64,000 bases of DNA from Planctomycetota bacterium. GTDB taxonomy: Bacteria > Planctomycetota > Phycisphaerae > WQYP01. Shown in pieces: positions 1 through 9,852 of the stretch (position 1 is its first letter; each line of letters begins with the position of its first letter). The translations under genes were made by a program, and so were the position numbers. The notes beneath the pieces are model-generated. The model saw only the letters and a list, made by a program, of their open reading frames with translations. It did no database searches and was not told the DNA's origin. The stretch is taken from assembly GCA_021818445.1 (NCBI GenBank), contig JAKAEB010000004.1:41947-105946 (forward strand). The letters are read 5' to 3'.

Positions 1-720
1 TGCGAAGACCCACGTCTGGTGCAGCGGGACGATGGACTGTTTGTGCTTACCTTCACCATGTGGAACCACCAGTTGGCCAGATTGGGCGTGGCGACATCCA
101 AAGATCTGCTCCATTGGACGCACCATGGCCCGGCCTTCCGCACAGCCCGCCATGGACAATTTCTTAATACGTGGAGTAAATCCGGTGCGATCGTCACCAG
201 ACAGGTGGGAGACCAGATTGTGGCAACTGCCATACGCGGTCGCTATTGGATGTATTGGCATACCCAAGGCCAGACTTACCTTGCGCAATCGCACAACCTG
301 ATTGACTGGGAGCCGGTCGTAGATCGCCACGGCAAATTGCTGTGCGTCCTGCCGAAGAACCGACCGGGATATTTTGATACGCGGCTTACCGAATCGGGCC
401 CGCCGGCATTGCTTACCGATCATGGCATCGTCTTTTTTTATAATGGCATGAGCGACGGCCACATTATGCACGGCCCGCGCATCCCAGCCTACCGCTATTC
501 TGCCGGACAGGCATTATTCGCTGCCGAAAGTCCGGCAAATTTAATACATCGGCCTGCGGAGCCTTATTTCTGGCCGACGTTGCCCTGGGAGAAAACCGGT
601 CAATATAAAGCCGGTACCACTTTTACCGAGGGTTTGGTATGGTTCCGACGGCGCTGGCTGCTGTTTTATGGTGCCGCGGATACGTTTGTTGGCATGGCGT
701 CGGCGACGGCGTCCACTTGA
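1..720 (+). CDS. GH130-family glycoside phosphorylase/hydrolase-like protein, 5' end truncated by window edge
   Basis: Frame is open from base 1 (CEDPRLVQRDDGLFVLTFT...); EDPR motif and C-terminal TTFTEGLVWFRRRWLLFYGAADTFVGMA resemble GH130. Confidence 0.75.
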   Translation, partial: CEDPRLVQRDDGLFVLTFTMWNHQLARLGVATSKDLLHWTHHGPAFRTARHGQFLNTWSKSGAIVTRQVGDQIVATAIRGRYWMYWHTQGQTYLAQSHNLIDWEPVVDRHGKLLCVLPKNRPGYFDTRLTESGPPALLTDHGIVFFYNGMSDGHIMHGPRIPAYRYSAGQALFAAESPANLIHRPAEPYFWPTLPWEKTGQYKAGTTFTEGLVWFRRRWLLFYGAADTFVGMASATAST

Positions 721-783
721 TGCGCGGGCCGCTTCGGTAATTTTCGCCGCGCTTCGGCGGTGTCATGGCAACCGCACTGACGT

Positions 784-808
784 CCGTCGCAAGGCGACGG
801 CGCTAAAC
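784..808. repeat. REP-like hairpin CCGTCGC-AAG-GCGACGG followed by CGCTAAAC
   Basis: Perfect 7-bp stem; near-identical element at 54027-54051. Confidence 0.55.
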
Positions 809-892
809 TTAAATTACCAAAATCGGTTGGGCAACGTCGGCGGATAAATGCCGCGGGGGCGGCCTGTTCGCGGCCGATGAGTCGGCCCGTGT

Positions 893-2038
893 CTATTTCT
901 GCATCAGCAGTTTGTCCATGTCCTTGCCCATCGCCAGCCCGACATTCATGTAGGTTTGTGCGTTGCCGTTGTAATGACCATTCGACGATCCCCCCAGCGA
1001 CAAGGGATGGGCATACACGGTTGCGACATTACCTTTAAATTCTGGATAAATTTTGGGGTTGGCAACCGCAAACTGACCTCGCATGACGTAACCGTCATTG
1101 CCGCGGGTTACGCCCTTGATGTCCTGTCCAAGGGTGGCCAGAACAAACGGAGCATCGGGAGCATGAAAAGCCTTGCGTACAGACTTGATAAACGCGGCGA
1201 GATTTTTCTGGTAATGGCGAGCGAGGCCGGGGTCGTACCGGTCCTTATCACCTTGCCAGAAGAAGAAGCCCATAATTTTATAACTGTGGGCACCCGGATA
1301 AAACCTGGATAAATTTGCCAGAACATATTTGGCATAGGTGATGTCGTAGTCATACTCTTTGCCGGCATACCAATTCACGGGCCGCCGATCGGCTTTGGGC
1401 GTGCCCTTAATCCATTTCATCGGTGTTTGGCCGTAGGCTGCATATTCCCACGTCCGCCCCTGTTTGTCGGTATAGAATTCATTTTTGCTGCCGGGGGGAA
1501 GCAGGTCCCATCCGATGCTGCGATTGCCAATGCAACTTTTCAGCAACAGCACAGGCCCATGAACAACCTTGCCCAACTCATGGCCAATGCCAAATTCGGG
1601 GCCGATGATGTTATGCCCCTTAACGGTAAGCCATTGATTGTGAAGAATTCTCATAAAGGCGGGGGCTTTGCCTTTAAGCGAGTGGGTCCGCCAGTAAGCA
1701 TCCCATTGTTTTTTAAATATCGGACCACCTCGTCCGGGCATGACGTGTACCAGGCGATACCCCTTCTGCACCGCCCATTTACCAGATTTATTAACAAGAT
1801 ACGTGTAAAGGTGCTTTTTCTGAATCGCATACTCAAGTGATTTGGTGGCATGCGCCGGCCCCACGCGGCCGAGACCGAACATGTTCGACTGGCCCAGCAA
1901 AATGAACACCTTAACCGGGCCTCGCACCGCCGCCGCCACCGAACGGGCGGTGAACAGGGCTGCCCCGGAAATAGCCACCACCAACGTAGCCATTACGCCA
2001 CGTTTAACCACTTGAGATAACCGCATGAAACACCTCAC
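893..2038 (-). CDS. SGNH/SASA-type carbohydrate (sialate O-acetyl-) esterase, secreted
   Basis: Signal peptide; VFILLGQSNMFGLG block typical of SASA family. Confidence 0.75.
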   Translation of the reverse strand: MRCFMRLSQVVKRGVMATLVVAISGAALFTARSVAAAVRGPVKVFILLGQSNMFGLGRVGPAHATKSLEYAIQKKHLYTYLVNKSGKWAVQKGYRLVHVMPGRGGPIFKKQWDAYWRTHSLKGKAPAFMRILHNQWLTVKGHNIIGPEFGIGHELGKVVHGPVLLLKSCIGNRSIGWDLLPPGSKNEFYTDKQGRTWEYAAYGQTPMKWIKGTPKADRRPVNWYAGKEYDYDITYAKYVLANLSRFYPGAHSYKIMGFFFWQGDKDRYDPGLARHYQKNLAAFIKSVRKAFHAPDAPFVLATLGQDIKGVTRGNDGYVMRGQFAVANPKIYPEFKGNVATVYAHPLSLGGSSNGHYNGNAQTYMNVGLAMGKDMDKLLMQK

Positions 2039-2248
2039 TTATACCCCGCTTAGCCGTGGATAATACCCGGCCACAAGCAACCACCAGAGCCTAGTGCAAG
2101 TTAGCGTCAAGTGTCAAGAGGGCATGGCACGGAACCTGCCGATGGTTTGTCGCATCAGAACGGCAGCGCCGTGAGGACGGTTGGCGGATATCACGCAATC
2201 ATCAGTTGTACCGATTGATCAATGCCAACTATCGGTTAATATTATGGC

Positions 2249-3127
2249 ATGAATCGCAACCATGTCGCGTTGTTTCTTGCTGTGGCCAAAGCGGGGTCGT
2301 TCAGTCGTGCTGCGGAGCGGCTGCTGATTGGTCAGCCGGCCATCTCCATGCAGGTGGCAGAACTTGAAAAACAATTGGGTGTACGGCTGCTGGAACGAAG
2401 CCGGGCGGGGGTAACCCTGACCCGCGCCGGTAAAATATTATTTGATTATGCCAACCGCATTGACGGTATCGAGTCGGCGGCACAAAAGGCGCTGGATGAT
2501 TTCAAACGTGCAGCCGCCGGCGCAATGGCCATTGGTGCCAGCACCACCATCGGTGCCTATTTGCTGCCGGATATCCTTGCGCCATTTCGCCATCGCTGGC
2601 CAGCTATTGCGGTGAGTGTAGAACTGGGCAACACGCGTGCTATCGAGCAAAAAATTGCCGATGGGTTACTGGATATCGCGCTGGTGGAGGGTTTGGGTTC
2701 AGATTTGCCGGGATCGGTTATTTTTCACCACGACGAACTTGTGGCCATTGGGCCTGCGACCGGGGCGCTGGCCCGGAAGACGATCAGCATTGCCGAATTG
2801 CTCAATGGGCCGCTGATCCTGCGCGAACCTGGGTCCGGTACGCGTGCGGTTTTTGATGATTTTCTCGCTACGCGCGGCCTCAAGGCCACACCCGCGTTTG
2901 AACTGACCAATGCCCACGCCATTAAAGAATTTGTACAACATGGTTTTGGCAGGGCCATTATTTCTGCCCTTGTATGTAAAGATGAATTGGCAAGCGGTGC
3001 GCTGATACAAATAAAAGTTACGGATATGGCGATCAATCGGCCGCTGCATCTGGTCAGGTCGGGTGGGGAAAATCCGGCGGCGGACGCATTTGCGTCGCTC
3101 GTTTTGCGCAAGGGGCGTAAAGGTTAA
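2249..3127 (+). CDS. LysR-family transcriptional regulator
   Basis: N-terminal HTH FLAVAKAGSFSRAAERLLIGQPAISMQVAELEKQLGVRLLER; LysR substrate-binding C-terminus. Confidence 0.93.
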   Translation: MNRNHVALFLAVAKAGSFSRAAERLLIGQPAISMQVAELEKQLGVRLLERSRAGVTLTRAGKILFDYANRIDGIESAAQKALDDFKRAAAGAMAIGASTTIGAYLLPDILAPFRHRWPAIAVSVELGNTRAIEQKIADGLLDIALVEGLGSDLPGSVIFHHDELVAIGPATGALARKTISIAELLNGPLILREPGSGTRAVFDDFLATRGLKATPAFELTNAHAIKEFVQHGFGRAIISALVCKDELASGALIQIKVTDMAINRPLHLVRSGGENPAADAFASLVLRKGRKG

Positions 3128-3233
3128 TACGAACACCCTGCTGCCGTAAACGCCCTCGGTAAACGGATGTAACCGCATACTTTTTGCGCCCGTCTCGCAT
3201 ATACTGCCAGCGAGTTGGCAGCTTAAGGTCAGG

Positions 3234-5294
3234 ATGGCCATGGTGCGTGTTCGCCTATTTTTTCTTTTATCCGTCGTACTGCTGGGCATGCTTATTATCG
3301 CGGTGCGGCTGGCGCAGCTTCAGGCATTTGAATCCACGCAGTGGCGGGATAAATCGCGCAGTTTTGCCTACCGCCACTACATCATCCCGACCATGCGCGG
3401 GCCGATTGTAGACCGCTTCGGCCGGATACTGGCCGTGGATGAGCCATGTTACAATTTATCCATCAATTACCAGGCGATGAATCGCGACCGCCAATGGATA
3501 ACCGACACCGCGCTGCGCCGATTGGAAAAACAATATAAAACGCGATCGGCCATCATTGCCCATTTAGGATCTGAACGGCGCAGGATTGTCCATCGCCTGG
3601 TGCTTATGCCGCAGCGGATTGCCGCCCTGTGCAAGCTGCCGTTGTCCACCGTGCTTTCCGCGTTTGACACCATCCGCGCCCGGATGCAAATACTGCGGCA
3701 GGATGTCTGGGTTTATCGTTACCGGCAAAAACACGCCCATTTTGGGGGTTCGCCTGCCGATTTGGACATGCAACTGGCGCAAGCCAACAGTCTGGATCTG
3801 GCCGAGGACCGCGAGGCCCACACCATCGTGCCGGATATCTCGCGCCAAGTGGCTTTTTATCTGGCCAAGCATGCACGCCAATACCCCGGCATTGTGATTG
3901 TCTCGAGCACGCATCGGGTGTATCCGTTTAATTCCATCTCGGCCCAGATGATCGGCTCGATGCAACCGGTGACCGCACCGGCCGTGCGGTCCGACCCGTT
4001 CCGCCTGCCGCACTTTTTAACCGGTTCACTGCGTGACTCGAAGGGCAATTTAAGTGGCTATCTGCCCGGTGATTTAATGGGCGGATCGGGGGTGGAGGCG
4101 GCGTGCGAAAAGCAACTGCGCGGAACGCGCGGCGTGGGTGTTGTGGACCTTGACGGCAAACCACTTAATATGGACTACCGCAAACCGATTCCCGGCCACC
4201 GAGTTACGTTGACAATCGACGCCGATCTTGAAAAACAACTCGTGCAGCAAATTATGAACCCCGCCCATCCCATGCTGCTTATTAATGGCCAGATTCACCC
4301 CATGGCACTCGTGGCGATGTCGATTCATACCAATCGCGTGCTGGTGATGCTTTCGCTGCCGTCATACAACCTGAACGGTTTTCATCGCCATTATGCCAAA
4401 ATCCTGCGGCAGCCCAATCATCCCCTGCTGGACCGCGTGGATTCCGGCGTGTTTCCGCCCGGCAGCATTGTCAAGCCGTTGGAGGCGGCCTTTGCCCTGA
4501 CCCACCATATCATCACGCCGCAAACGATTATCGACTGTCGGGGCTATTTATTTCCCGGTCATCCCAATATCTTTCGGTGCTGGGCGTATCCGTATGGGCA
4601 CGGGCCTATTGATGTGGTACACGCCATTGAAGAATCCTGCGATGTCTATTTTTACACCGTGGGTATGAGGCTGGGATTTAATCAGGTGGTGCACACCTAC
4701 CGCAGCTATGGGCTTGGGTCCCCCACCGGTATTGGTCTGCCGGACGAATCGGCCGGCATGCTGCCAACACCGCGGCTGGGCCCTGAGACGCAGACCCAGC
4801 GCATCAATTCCATATTTATGGGCATTGGGCAAGGCCCCATGGCGGTGACGCCGCTGCAGATGGCCAACGCCTACACCGCCATGCTGCGCGGCGGAATCTG
4901 GATGCCACCGATTCTTATCCGCGGCATGCGGCACCCCAAGCCGCGCCGTTTTTATTTGAACCCATCGGCACTCACGGCGGTGCGGCAGGGGATGTATCTG
5001 GTGACGCATGGTGCCCGGGGAACGGCCCCCGTGGTCGGCGGAAGTGGTATTGACGCATCGGGCAAAACCGGTACTGCCCAGACGCGCGAAGCAAAAAAAG
5101 TGAACGGTAAAATGACGATCATTAAAGGCGACGACGGGTGGTTTGTGGGTTTTGCCCCATCCGGCGACCCCCGTTACGTTGTGGTGGGAATGGTGGAAAT
5201 GGGCGGCGAAGGCGGGGCCACCGCCGCACCCATCGTCCGGCAGTGCATGCTCGATATGCAGGCACGCGGATATTTACCTCGGATGAGGCATTGA
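3234..5294 (+). CDS. mrdA: Penicillin-binding protein 2 (peptidoglycan transpeptidase)
   Basis: N-terminal TM, MRGPIVDRFGRILA, FPPGSIVKP (SxxK), ASGKTGTAQ (KTG). Confidence 0.92.
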   Translation: MAMVRVRLFFLLSVVLLGMLIIAVRLAQLQAFESTQWRDKSRSFAYRHYIIPTMRGPIVDRFGRILAVDEPCYNLSINYQAMNRDRQWITDTALRRLEKQYKTRSAIIAHLGSERRRIVHRLVLMPQRIAALCKLPLSTVLSAFDTIRARMQILRQDVWVYRYRQKHAHFGGSPADLDMQLAQANSLDLAEDREAHTIVPDISRQVAFYLAKHARQYPGIVIVSSTHRVYPFNSISAQMIGSMQPVTAPAVRSDPFRLPHFLTGSLRDSKGNLSGYLPGDLMGGSGVEAACEKQLRGTRGVGVVDLDGKPLNMDYRKPIPGHRVTLTIDADLEKQLVQQIMNPAHPMLLINGQIHPMALVAMSIHTNRVLVMLSLPSYNLNGFHRHYAKILRQPNHPLLDRVDSGVFPPGSIVKPLEAAFALTHHIITPQTIIDCRGYLFPGHPNIFRCWAYPYGHGPIDVVHAIEESCDVYFYTVGMRLGFNQVVHTYRSYGLGSPTGIGLPDESAGMLPTPRLGPETQTQRINSIFMGIGQGPMAVTPLQMANAYTAMLRGGIWMPPILIRGMRHPKPRRFYLNPSALTAVRQGMYLVTHGARGTAPVVGGSGIDASGKTGTAQTREAKKVNGKMTIIKGDDGWFVGFAPSGDPRYVVVGMVEMGGEGGATAAPIVRQCMLDMQARGYLPRMRH

Positions 5295-6511
5295 TGAAGC
5301 GGGAAAAACGGGAAAGCATCATTGCCCCTCCGCTGGCCGGCACCGTATCTGCGGATGGTTCCGGCAACGGCCCGCCACCGACGCTTCTACAAAAAGTCTA
5401 TACCCAGGTGGTGCCGCGACTGGTCGCCAGCCGCGTCGCATGGCTTATGCTCCTGACGATCCTCATTCTCTGTTCCGCGAGTCTGGTTGCCGTCCATATT
5501 TGCGGGCGGGGGCTGCTGTGGCGGCAGGAAATCCACATCCTTGTGGGGCTGGCGGTATTGCTGCTGGCGATGGTGCCCAAGCCCCGGCAGATTGTCACCT
5601 GGGCACCGGCCATCTTTGCGTTTACGGTTCTGCTGCTGGTGGCCGTGCGTTTTGCCCCCGCCATTAAGGGAAGCCATCGCTGGTTTATTCTGCCCGGAGG
5701 TTTTGATATCCAACCCAGCGAACTGGCGAAGATCGGTTTTGTTCTGGTCATATCATGGTATGTACGCCATGGGCGCGATATGCAGAAGATCAATTCGCTG
5801 CTGGTGCCGTTTATGCTTATGGCGATCCCGGTGGGCCTGATTGTCATAGAGCCGGATCTAGGCACCGCGCTCATGTTCCCCGTGGTGCTTTATGCCATGC
5901 TGATATCGGCCGGTGCCCGCCTGCGCCATCTCGTCGCCATCGCCCTGATCGCCCTGGCTGTCGCGCCCGGCTGCTACCCATTCCTGCATCACTATCAGCA
6001 GCAGCGCATCTTGTCCATGTTCACCTTTCACAAACCCACTGCCCATCAGCTTAACGGCAACCTTTACCAGAAGCAGCAAAGTGAAATTGCCGAAGGCAGC
6101 GGTGGCCTCACCGGTCAGGGCTTGCGGGGTACCACGGCCATCCGCCACGGACTTTTGCCCGAGGCGTCCAATGATTTCATATTTGCGGTGGTGGCAAGCC
6201 AGTTTGGCCTTGCCGGCGGGCTGATTATTATTGTGCTTTACACCCTGTTTTTTGCCGCCTGCCTGGAAATCGCCGATAACAGCAACGACGCCATGGGCCG
6301 GGTGATGGTGGTGGGACTAAGCACCATGATCATTACTCAAGCCACGATTAACATCGGCATGACGACCGGCATCATTCCCGTTGTCGGCATTACGCTGCCA
6401 TTTATGTCGTACGGCGGCAGTGCCATGGTGGCGGATATGCTGGCCACATCGCTGATACTTAATGTTGCCCTGCGCGACCGGCGGTTGATCCTTTCTTCGC
6501 GGTCCGAATAG
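5294..6511 (+). CDS. rodA: Rod-shape-determining peptidoglycan polymerase RodA (SEDS)
   Basis: Start ATG overlaps mrdA stop (TGATG); multi-TM; GSHRWFILPGGFDIQPSELAKIGFVL and LPFMSYGGSAMV SEDS motifs. Confidence 0.92.
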   Translation: MKREKRESIIAPPLAGTVSADGSGNGPPPTLLQKVYTQVVPRLVASRVAWLMLLTILILCSASLVAVHICGRGLLWRQEIHILVGLAVLLLAMVPKPRQIVTWAPAIFAFTVLLLVAVRFAPAIKGSHRWFILPGGFDIQPSELAKIGFVLVISWYVRHGRDMQKINSLLVPFMLMAIPVGLIVIEPDLGTALMFPVVLYAMLISAGARLRHLVAIALIALAVAPGCYPFLHHYQQQRILSMFTFHKPTAHQLNGNLYQKQQSEIAEGSGGLTGQGLRGTTAIRHGLLPEASNDFIFAVVASQFGLAGGLIIIVLYTLFFAACLEIADNSNDAMGRVMVVGLSTMIITQATINIGMTTGIIPVVGITLPFMSYGGSAMVADMLATSLILNVALRDRRLILSSRSE

Positions 6512-6564
6512 CCGCGCCAAGACGGTTATGGGCGGTGCGACCATCAAATGTAAATATTTTTTTC

Positions 6565-6593
6565 TTGACGCCTCATTGGCCCGTGCGTATTGT
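6565..6593 (+). promoter_or_regulatory. Sigma70-like promoter TTGACG-17-TATTGT for PEP-CTERM gene
   Basis: Box match and 17-bp spacer; about 320 nt upstream of the start at 6923. Confidence 0.5.
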
Positions 6594-6603
6594 ATGCATT
6601 CGT

Positions 6604-6915
6604 ATGGAAGCGAGAACGCCACGGATGCGGCCGTCAGATGCCCGTCTTTTACGGGGTCGGCAAATCTCACACAGCGCTTCCGAGTTTGAAAACCACGGCG
6701 GCCACGGAATGCGATTTAATAGATCGCCAGCGGGTGCCGTCGGTTATGCCATGATAGAACCGCACGCAACGGGCGCGGCATATTTTTCGGGCGGGGGTGG
6801 CACCGCCGAAACGCGGTCGATTGGCGACGGTTTCTGCAATTTTCTCAAAACGCTTCGGCGGGTGGGGGCACCCGCGACCGCGGGGGTGCCCGGCAGGTTA
6901 CCTGTTTGAATGGAG
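6604..6915 (+). ncRNA. Structured 5' leader of PEP-CTERM gene (candidate cis-regulatory RNA)
   Basis: GGAAGCG(6606-6612)/CGCTTCC(6675-6681) closing stem; CCCGT-CTTTT-ACGGG hairpin 6641-6655; GGGCACCCGC/GCGGG..TGCCC hairpin 6866-6891. Confidence 0.35.
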
Positions 6916-6922
6916 ATTTAAG

Positions 6923-7774
6923 ATGTTTATGTCATCCAGCAAAAACATGTCCGCACGGCGATACCGAACAATGCTGGCGGCCGGCCTGCTGGCAGCCAGC
7001 GGGGCAAGCCTGTGGAATACCGGTGCGGCGGCGGCCGACAATCTGATGGCGCAATATTATCTGCCCAGCACGGCCGTGGGCGATGCGCACGACATTACCG
7101 GCCGGGCATTTTTTACCTACCTGACCAGCAGCGCTGATGGTAATTTGCAGGTGGAATTGATCAATGATTCCACACCCGATTCGGTTAATGATTTAATCAG
7201 CGGTGTTAGCTTCAGCATAGCCACCGCCGGCCAGACGCCGCTGGTTGCTGCGCCGCACGGGCCAAGTGCGGCAGCCGGGCAGACGTCCGCCCCCTATGTG
7301 TGGAGCTTTTCGGGCAGCGGGCTGACGGGGCCGACACAAGTTACCGGTCTGTCCCCCTTTTCAACTTCCACCGGATCACCGGAGTTGGCGTCGCAATTGC
7401 CGTTTCCATGGACGATAAGCCAGACCGGCGGGCAGTATGCTCTGGTCAGCGATGCAGGAGCGACCGGCCCCGGCGACCGCCTGGGCCCGGCGGCCGACGC
7501 CTCTGGCTATCAATATTTTTCCAATACAGGCAGCGTATCGGGTGCAGACCCCGTGCTGGCCGGGCCGATATTTTTTGATTTCACCATCCCCGGCCTGCAA
7601 AGTTCAGACGCCATCAACGGGGTATCTTTTGGTTACGGCACGGGTGGCGGCACGGTTTCCGGTGCGCCGGCCGCGGTTGCCGCCCCCGAACCAGCCCCAT
7701 GGCTGTTGCTGTCTTTAGGTGTGCTGGCGGGCTTGGGCCTGAAGCGCCTAACAGTTGGAAGAACACGGAATTAG
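6923..7774 (+). CDS. PEP-CTERM sorting-domain protein
   Basis: ORF 6797-7774, likely start ATG 6923; signal peptide; C-terminal APEPAPWLLLSLGVLAGLGLKRL: PEP, TM, basic tail. Confidence 0.7.
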   Translation: MFMSSSKNMSARRYRTMLAAGLLAASGASLWNTGAAAADNLMAQYYLPSTAVGDAHDITGRAFFTYLTSSADGNLQVELINDSTPDSVNDLISGVSFSIATAGQTPLVAAPHGPSAAAGQTSAPYVWSFSGSGLTGPTQVTGLSPFSTSTGSPELASQLPFPWTISQTGGQYALVSDAGATGPGDRLGPAADASGYQYFSNTGSVSGADPVLAGPIFFDFTIPGLQSSDAINGVSFGYGTGGGTVSGAPAAVAAPEPAPWLLLSLGVLAGLGLKRLTVGRTRN

Positions 7775-7863
7775 GAATGCATACGCGGTGCGATGGCGGG
7801 CGCTGGCAACCGTTATGGGCAGGCGGGCGGGCAGGAAATGGGAAGAAAAAATAAAGATTTTTC

Positions 7864-7892
7864 TTGAATCGTCGCGGTAGATGAGTTATACT
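7864..7892 (+). promoter_or_regulatory. Sigma70-like promoter TTGAAT-17-TATACT for second PEP-CTERM gene
   Basis: Box match and 17-bp spacer; about 317 nt upstream of start. Confidence 0.55.
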
Positions 7893-7899
7893 CTATTTT

Positions 7900-8050
7900 G
7901 CTGGATTGGTGGCTACCGTGGGTAACGGTGGCCAAGCCGGCCAGTAGTGAGAGCAAGGATTGGTCATACAACAAGGAAGTTAAACCGGGTGAGCCGGGTG
8001 ACGGCTCCAACCGGTGCTGACCCCGCAGGTGGGTTGGCGGGTTTTACGCC
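7900..8050 (+). ncRNA. Structured 5' leader, candidate riboswitch/attenuator
   Basis: 9-bp stem GGCTACCGT/ACGGTGGCC (7911-7933); ACCGG-gt-GAGCCG-ggtga-CGGCTC-caa-CCGGT (7984-8015); CCCGC..GCGGG-TTTTA (8022-8045). Confidence 0.4.
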
Positions 8051-8215
8051 TTGGCCGGGTTTAATGGTCGGGCGCGGCCTTGTTGCTAATGACACTCACT
8101 TCTGAAACATTTTTTTAGTACGACGTTTGGTGCGGCCTTTTTTGGCAGGCTTCGCCTGCTGGGGTCGCTGTGCCGTCGGCTATGCCGCCGCGGAAAATTT
8201 ATACAGGAGAGTTTT

Positions 8216-9031
8216 ATGGGCAAGCACACAAAAGTTAGTCTGCGTAAACATCCAACCCATTGTCTGATGGTGGCTATTGCGGCCGCCGGTTTGTCTCTCG
8301 CCGCAGCGGGGCAGAATGCGGAGGCGACCGTGATCAGCTACGGTGCCATCAACCCTGCCGGCTCGGCGGGGTTTGAGGCCTACGCTGTTTTCAATGTGAG
8401 TGCCTCGACGATAGCCGTCACGCTTAACAACATCACCCCCTCCACCACTTCCGATCTACAGGAAATCTACGGCATCGACTTTACCGTGCTGGACTCAAAC
8501 GGCTCGCCGGTTTCATTCAGTAGCGGCCCCACCATTACGGGAGCCAGCGGGACCGAGGTGACCTTGGTGGAGGATACCAGCAAGGGGAGCCCCACCTACA
8601 AGGACTACCTTATCGGCACCGCAGGCTTTCCGAACAAGGCCATCACTTCCAACACGGATTTATCGAAGCCTTGGATAACCAGCTCGGGCGGTACCGGAGA
8701 GGTGGCGCTGACAATCGACACTTCGCAACCCAATGATATGATCATTGCCCCACCACCCACACCAAACAACTACGGGAGCGCCGGTGGCCTGAACAGCACG
8801 ACGAACTTTAACCCGCAGCTCGAATCCGGAGCGACGTTCACCCTTAGCATCGGCGGGCTTGCGTCCGGCGACACCATCGGCGACGTGACCCTTCTTTACG
8901 GCACGGGTCCGACCAGCACTTCAACGGTGCCGTTCAATAATGGCACCCCCACGCCGGAACCCAGCATGTTGGCGTTTTTGGGCATGGGGGCCGTTGGCTC
9001 GCTGCTGATGCTGCGTAAAAGAAAAATTTAA
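8216..9031 (+). CDS. PEP-CTERM sorting-domain protein
   Basis: Signal peptide; C-terminal TPTPEPSMLAFLGMGAVGSLLMLRKRKI. Confidence 0.88.
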   Translation: MGKHTKVSLRKHPTHCLMVAIAAAGLSLAAAGQNAEATVISYGAINPAGSAGFEAYAVFNVSASTIAVTLNNITPSTTSDLQEIYGIDFTVLDSNGSPVSFSSGPTITGASGTEVTLVEDTSKGSPTYKDYLIGTAGFPNKAITSNTDLSKPWITSSGGTGEVALTIDTSQPNDMIIAPPPTPNNYGSAGGLNSTTNFNPQLESGATFTLSIGGLASGDTIGDVTLLYGTGPTSTSTVPFNNGTPTPEPSMLAFLGMGAVGSLLMLRKRKI

Positions 9032-9071
9032 CGCCCCAAGAGCCTGACAATATCTGAATCTCCCCCTCCGG

Positions 9072-9101
9072 CGGCGGCAGCGATGCCGCCGTCCTTTTTT
9101 T
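9072..9101 (+). terminator. Rho-independent terminator
   Basis: CGGCGGC-AGCGAT-GCCGCCG followed by T-tract, downstream of 9031 stop. Confidence 0.75.
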
Positions 9102-9199
9102 GCCCATGCCGAATCGCGTCCGTGCCCGTAGAATAACATGAGTTCGCGATAGGAAGTCATGGTTAACAAATGTTTCTGGCGATGTCTCAAGTTAACCAA

Positions 9200-9271
9200 G
9201 GTGACACAGGCATTCTTGCCTGTGATTTGGCTCGGAATAAAGCTCCACAGACAAGAATGTCTGTGCCACCA
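9200..9271. repeat. REPIN-like element: two inverted hairpins
   Basis: GGTGACACAGGCATTCTTGCCTGTG (9200-9224) and inverted CACAGACAAGAATGTCTGTGCCACC (9247-9271), each itself a 7-bp hairpin. Confidence 0.7.
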
Positions 9272-9378
9272 TGAATATGACAACTTGTATAAACAAAGCT
9301 ACGCAATTCCTTATCCCGAATTCACGTTAGAATAGGGGCGGGAAAGGACTTTTGTCTTTTCCGGTATTGGAGGCAGCC

Positions 9379-9852
9379 ATGACGACCAGTCACGATACGC
9401 ATCTTCCACAAAGCACCATTCTGGTGGTGGATGACAACCCGCAGAATGTGGAGCTGATGCAGGCATATCTCGAGTCGCTTAATTGCACCACGGAGGTGGC
9501 CAGCGACGGCGTTGAAGCCCTTGCCAAGGTGCCGCGCATCCGCCCCGACCTGATTATTCTGGATATCATGATGCCCAAATTAAGTGGCTTTGAGGTTTGC
9601 CGCCGCCTGAAGGCCGACCCTAAATTTGCCGACATCCCCATCCTGATGGTGACCGCCCTGAACGAAATGGGGGATATTGAGCGCGGGGTGGAAAGCGGCA
9701 CGGATGATTTTCTTTCCAAGCCCATTAATAAATTGGAATTGCTTACCCGGGTAAAAAGCCTGCTGCGGGTGCGCCATCTCAAGGGGCAACTGGAGCGGAC
9801 ACTTGCGTACCTGAACGAAATTGATTCGGCCGATTCGCGCCGCCACGGTTAG
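9379..9852 (+). CDS. Response regulator receiver-domain protein (CheY/PleD-type)
   Basis: ILVVDDNPQNVELM, DLIILDIMMPKLSG, DDFLSKPI motifs; no output domain. Confidence 0.9.
   Translation: MTTSHDTHLPQSTILVVDDNPQNVELMQAYLESLNCTTEVASDGVEALAKVPRIRPDLIILDIMMPKLSGFEVCRRLKADPKFADIPILMVTALNEMGDIERGVESGTDDFLSKPINKLELLTRVKSLLRVRHLKGQLERTLAYLNEIDSADSRRHG

Noticed and set aside
2699-3289. Long antisense ORFs opposite confirmed genes (e.g. 2699-3289, 9580-10875, 11376-12143, 47567-48463)
   Set aside because: They lie opposite genes with clear domain homology and have Arg/Gly/Pro/His-rich shadow composition typical of GC-rich antisense frames.
5138-5293. N-terminal extension of rodA ORF
   Set aside because: It overlaps mrdA out of frame; the ATG at 5294 overlapping the mrdA stop gives a standard coupled start.
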